64,000 nt of DNA from Strigops habroptila (lineage: Eukaryota; Chordata; Aves; Psittaciformes; Psittacidae), in NCBI RefSeq assembly GCF_004027225.2, contig NC_044283.2, positions 29,906,707-29,970,706 on the forward strand. The letters are read 5' to 3'. Positions 63,536 to 64,000 of the stretch are shown piece after piece. Position 1 is the first letter of the stretch. Each line of letters starts with the position of its first letter. A program made the translations under genes and the position numbers. The notes under the pieces are model-generated. The model was not told where the DNA came from and ran no database searches. It saw only the letters and a list, made by a program, of their open reading frames with translations.

Positions 63536-64000
63536 TTGCACTAACATTAATGCTTAAAAATATCCTAAGGTCTTGAATCTTTCCCTACAATTGTCACAAC
63601 AGAGTGATTTCTTAGTGGGAAACTCCTGCCTTAACCAGAATAAGTGACATCTCTTTTCTAAAATACGCAATCAAAATATTCAGTCAGATAAACACTCTAC
63701 ATTCATTGCGGCTTAATCATAACCTGGCTGTCAAATATAAATGGCCAGCAAAGACAGAAGTAACTTGGAGACAGGGCCAGTAATCTATGAGGAAGGTGAC
63801 AAAAAGAATCTGAAAATGTCTTACGGCTTTGTAAAAAATCACCTCAGCATTATAAAACCAGCACTGAAATAGCACAGCTATGGCTCCATGTTTAAATATG
63901 ATATTTGCACTAAGATCTTCTAGTTTCCTTCCATCTGAAATGAGATTGTGGAATTATGCCATTTTTCTCATATTTTAGGGGCATACTACAAGTGGAAGAG

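Larger units (their letters stand above)
61990..64000 (-). other. Candidate 3' UTR of a minus-strand gene (partial)
   Basis: Read on the minus strand this is T-rich, has no long open frame and carries AATAAA hexamers at 63447-63442, 63226-63221, 62645-62640 and 62013-62008. The first is followed by a T- and GT-rich stretch, as at vertebrate cleavage sites. Composition and words such as AATTACAACATGAAATTG resemble long neuronal 3' UTRs. The coding part would lie beyond the right edge. No exon or stop codon is visible, so the gene cannot be named and the call is tentative. Confidence 0.3.

Noticed and set aside
1..64000. CRISPR array, operon, phage or other microbial system
   Set aside because: No regularly spaced repeats, no long coding frames and clear avian CR1 elements; the window is vertebrate non-coding DNA.

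Overview
The window looks like a non-coding, AT-rich stretch of a bird genome. The evidence is a set of CR1-type LINE tails: a short 3' UTR (GGTTGGAACTAGATGATCTT...) ending in ATTCTATG-type 8-mers, which is the hallmark of avian CR1. One copy keeps the C-terminal end of the CR1 reverse-transcriptase reading frame. I recognise no L1, Alu, mammalian SINE or bacterial-type gene. I cannot name the species.

I found no protein-coding exon, tRNA, rRNA or snRNA that I can support. Open frames are mostly under 120 codons, and the longest (183 codons, minus strand, 58967-59518) runs through a poly-T tract. The window is best read as a gene desert or large intron. The last ~2 kb, and possibly 56.5-57.5 kb, could be 3' UTR of a minus-strand gene, because AATAAA signals in UTR-like sequence read on that strand.

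Layout. 1-13 kb: unique AT-rich DNA with simple repeats. 13.3-14.9 kb: two short plus-strand CR1 tails and a GGTA/GACA tetranucleotide array. 15-22.9 kb: unique sequence with an RFX-like X-box and small perfect hairpins. 22.9-23.6 kb: a ~180 bp almost pure A/C tract followed by a GC-richer segment of unknown origin. 24-38.9 kb: unique sequence with (CA)n, TA-rich palindromes, G4-capable runs and a candidate conserved element near 33 kb. 38.98-39.86 kb: a long-terminal-repeat-like interspersed element, minus strand, with internal ~45 bp degenerate repeats. 41.4-42.2 kb: an old and a younger CR1, both minus strand. 49.0-49.1 kb: two neighbouring hairpins sharing loop sequence. 49.95-51.25 kb: the most striking structure, a 261 bp inverted repeat whose arms match at 260 of 261 positions, 780 bp apart. 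52.5-53.1 kb: GC-richer segment, possibly a decayed LTR. 54.2-54.85 kb: two CR1-family fragments in tandem, plus strand. 57-64 kb: unique sequence, A/C and G/T tracts, long A/T runs and the candidate 3' UTR.

No pathway or operon can be described. The main points are the near-identical inverted repeat, the recurrent A/C (or G/T) tracts, and the retroelement remnants.
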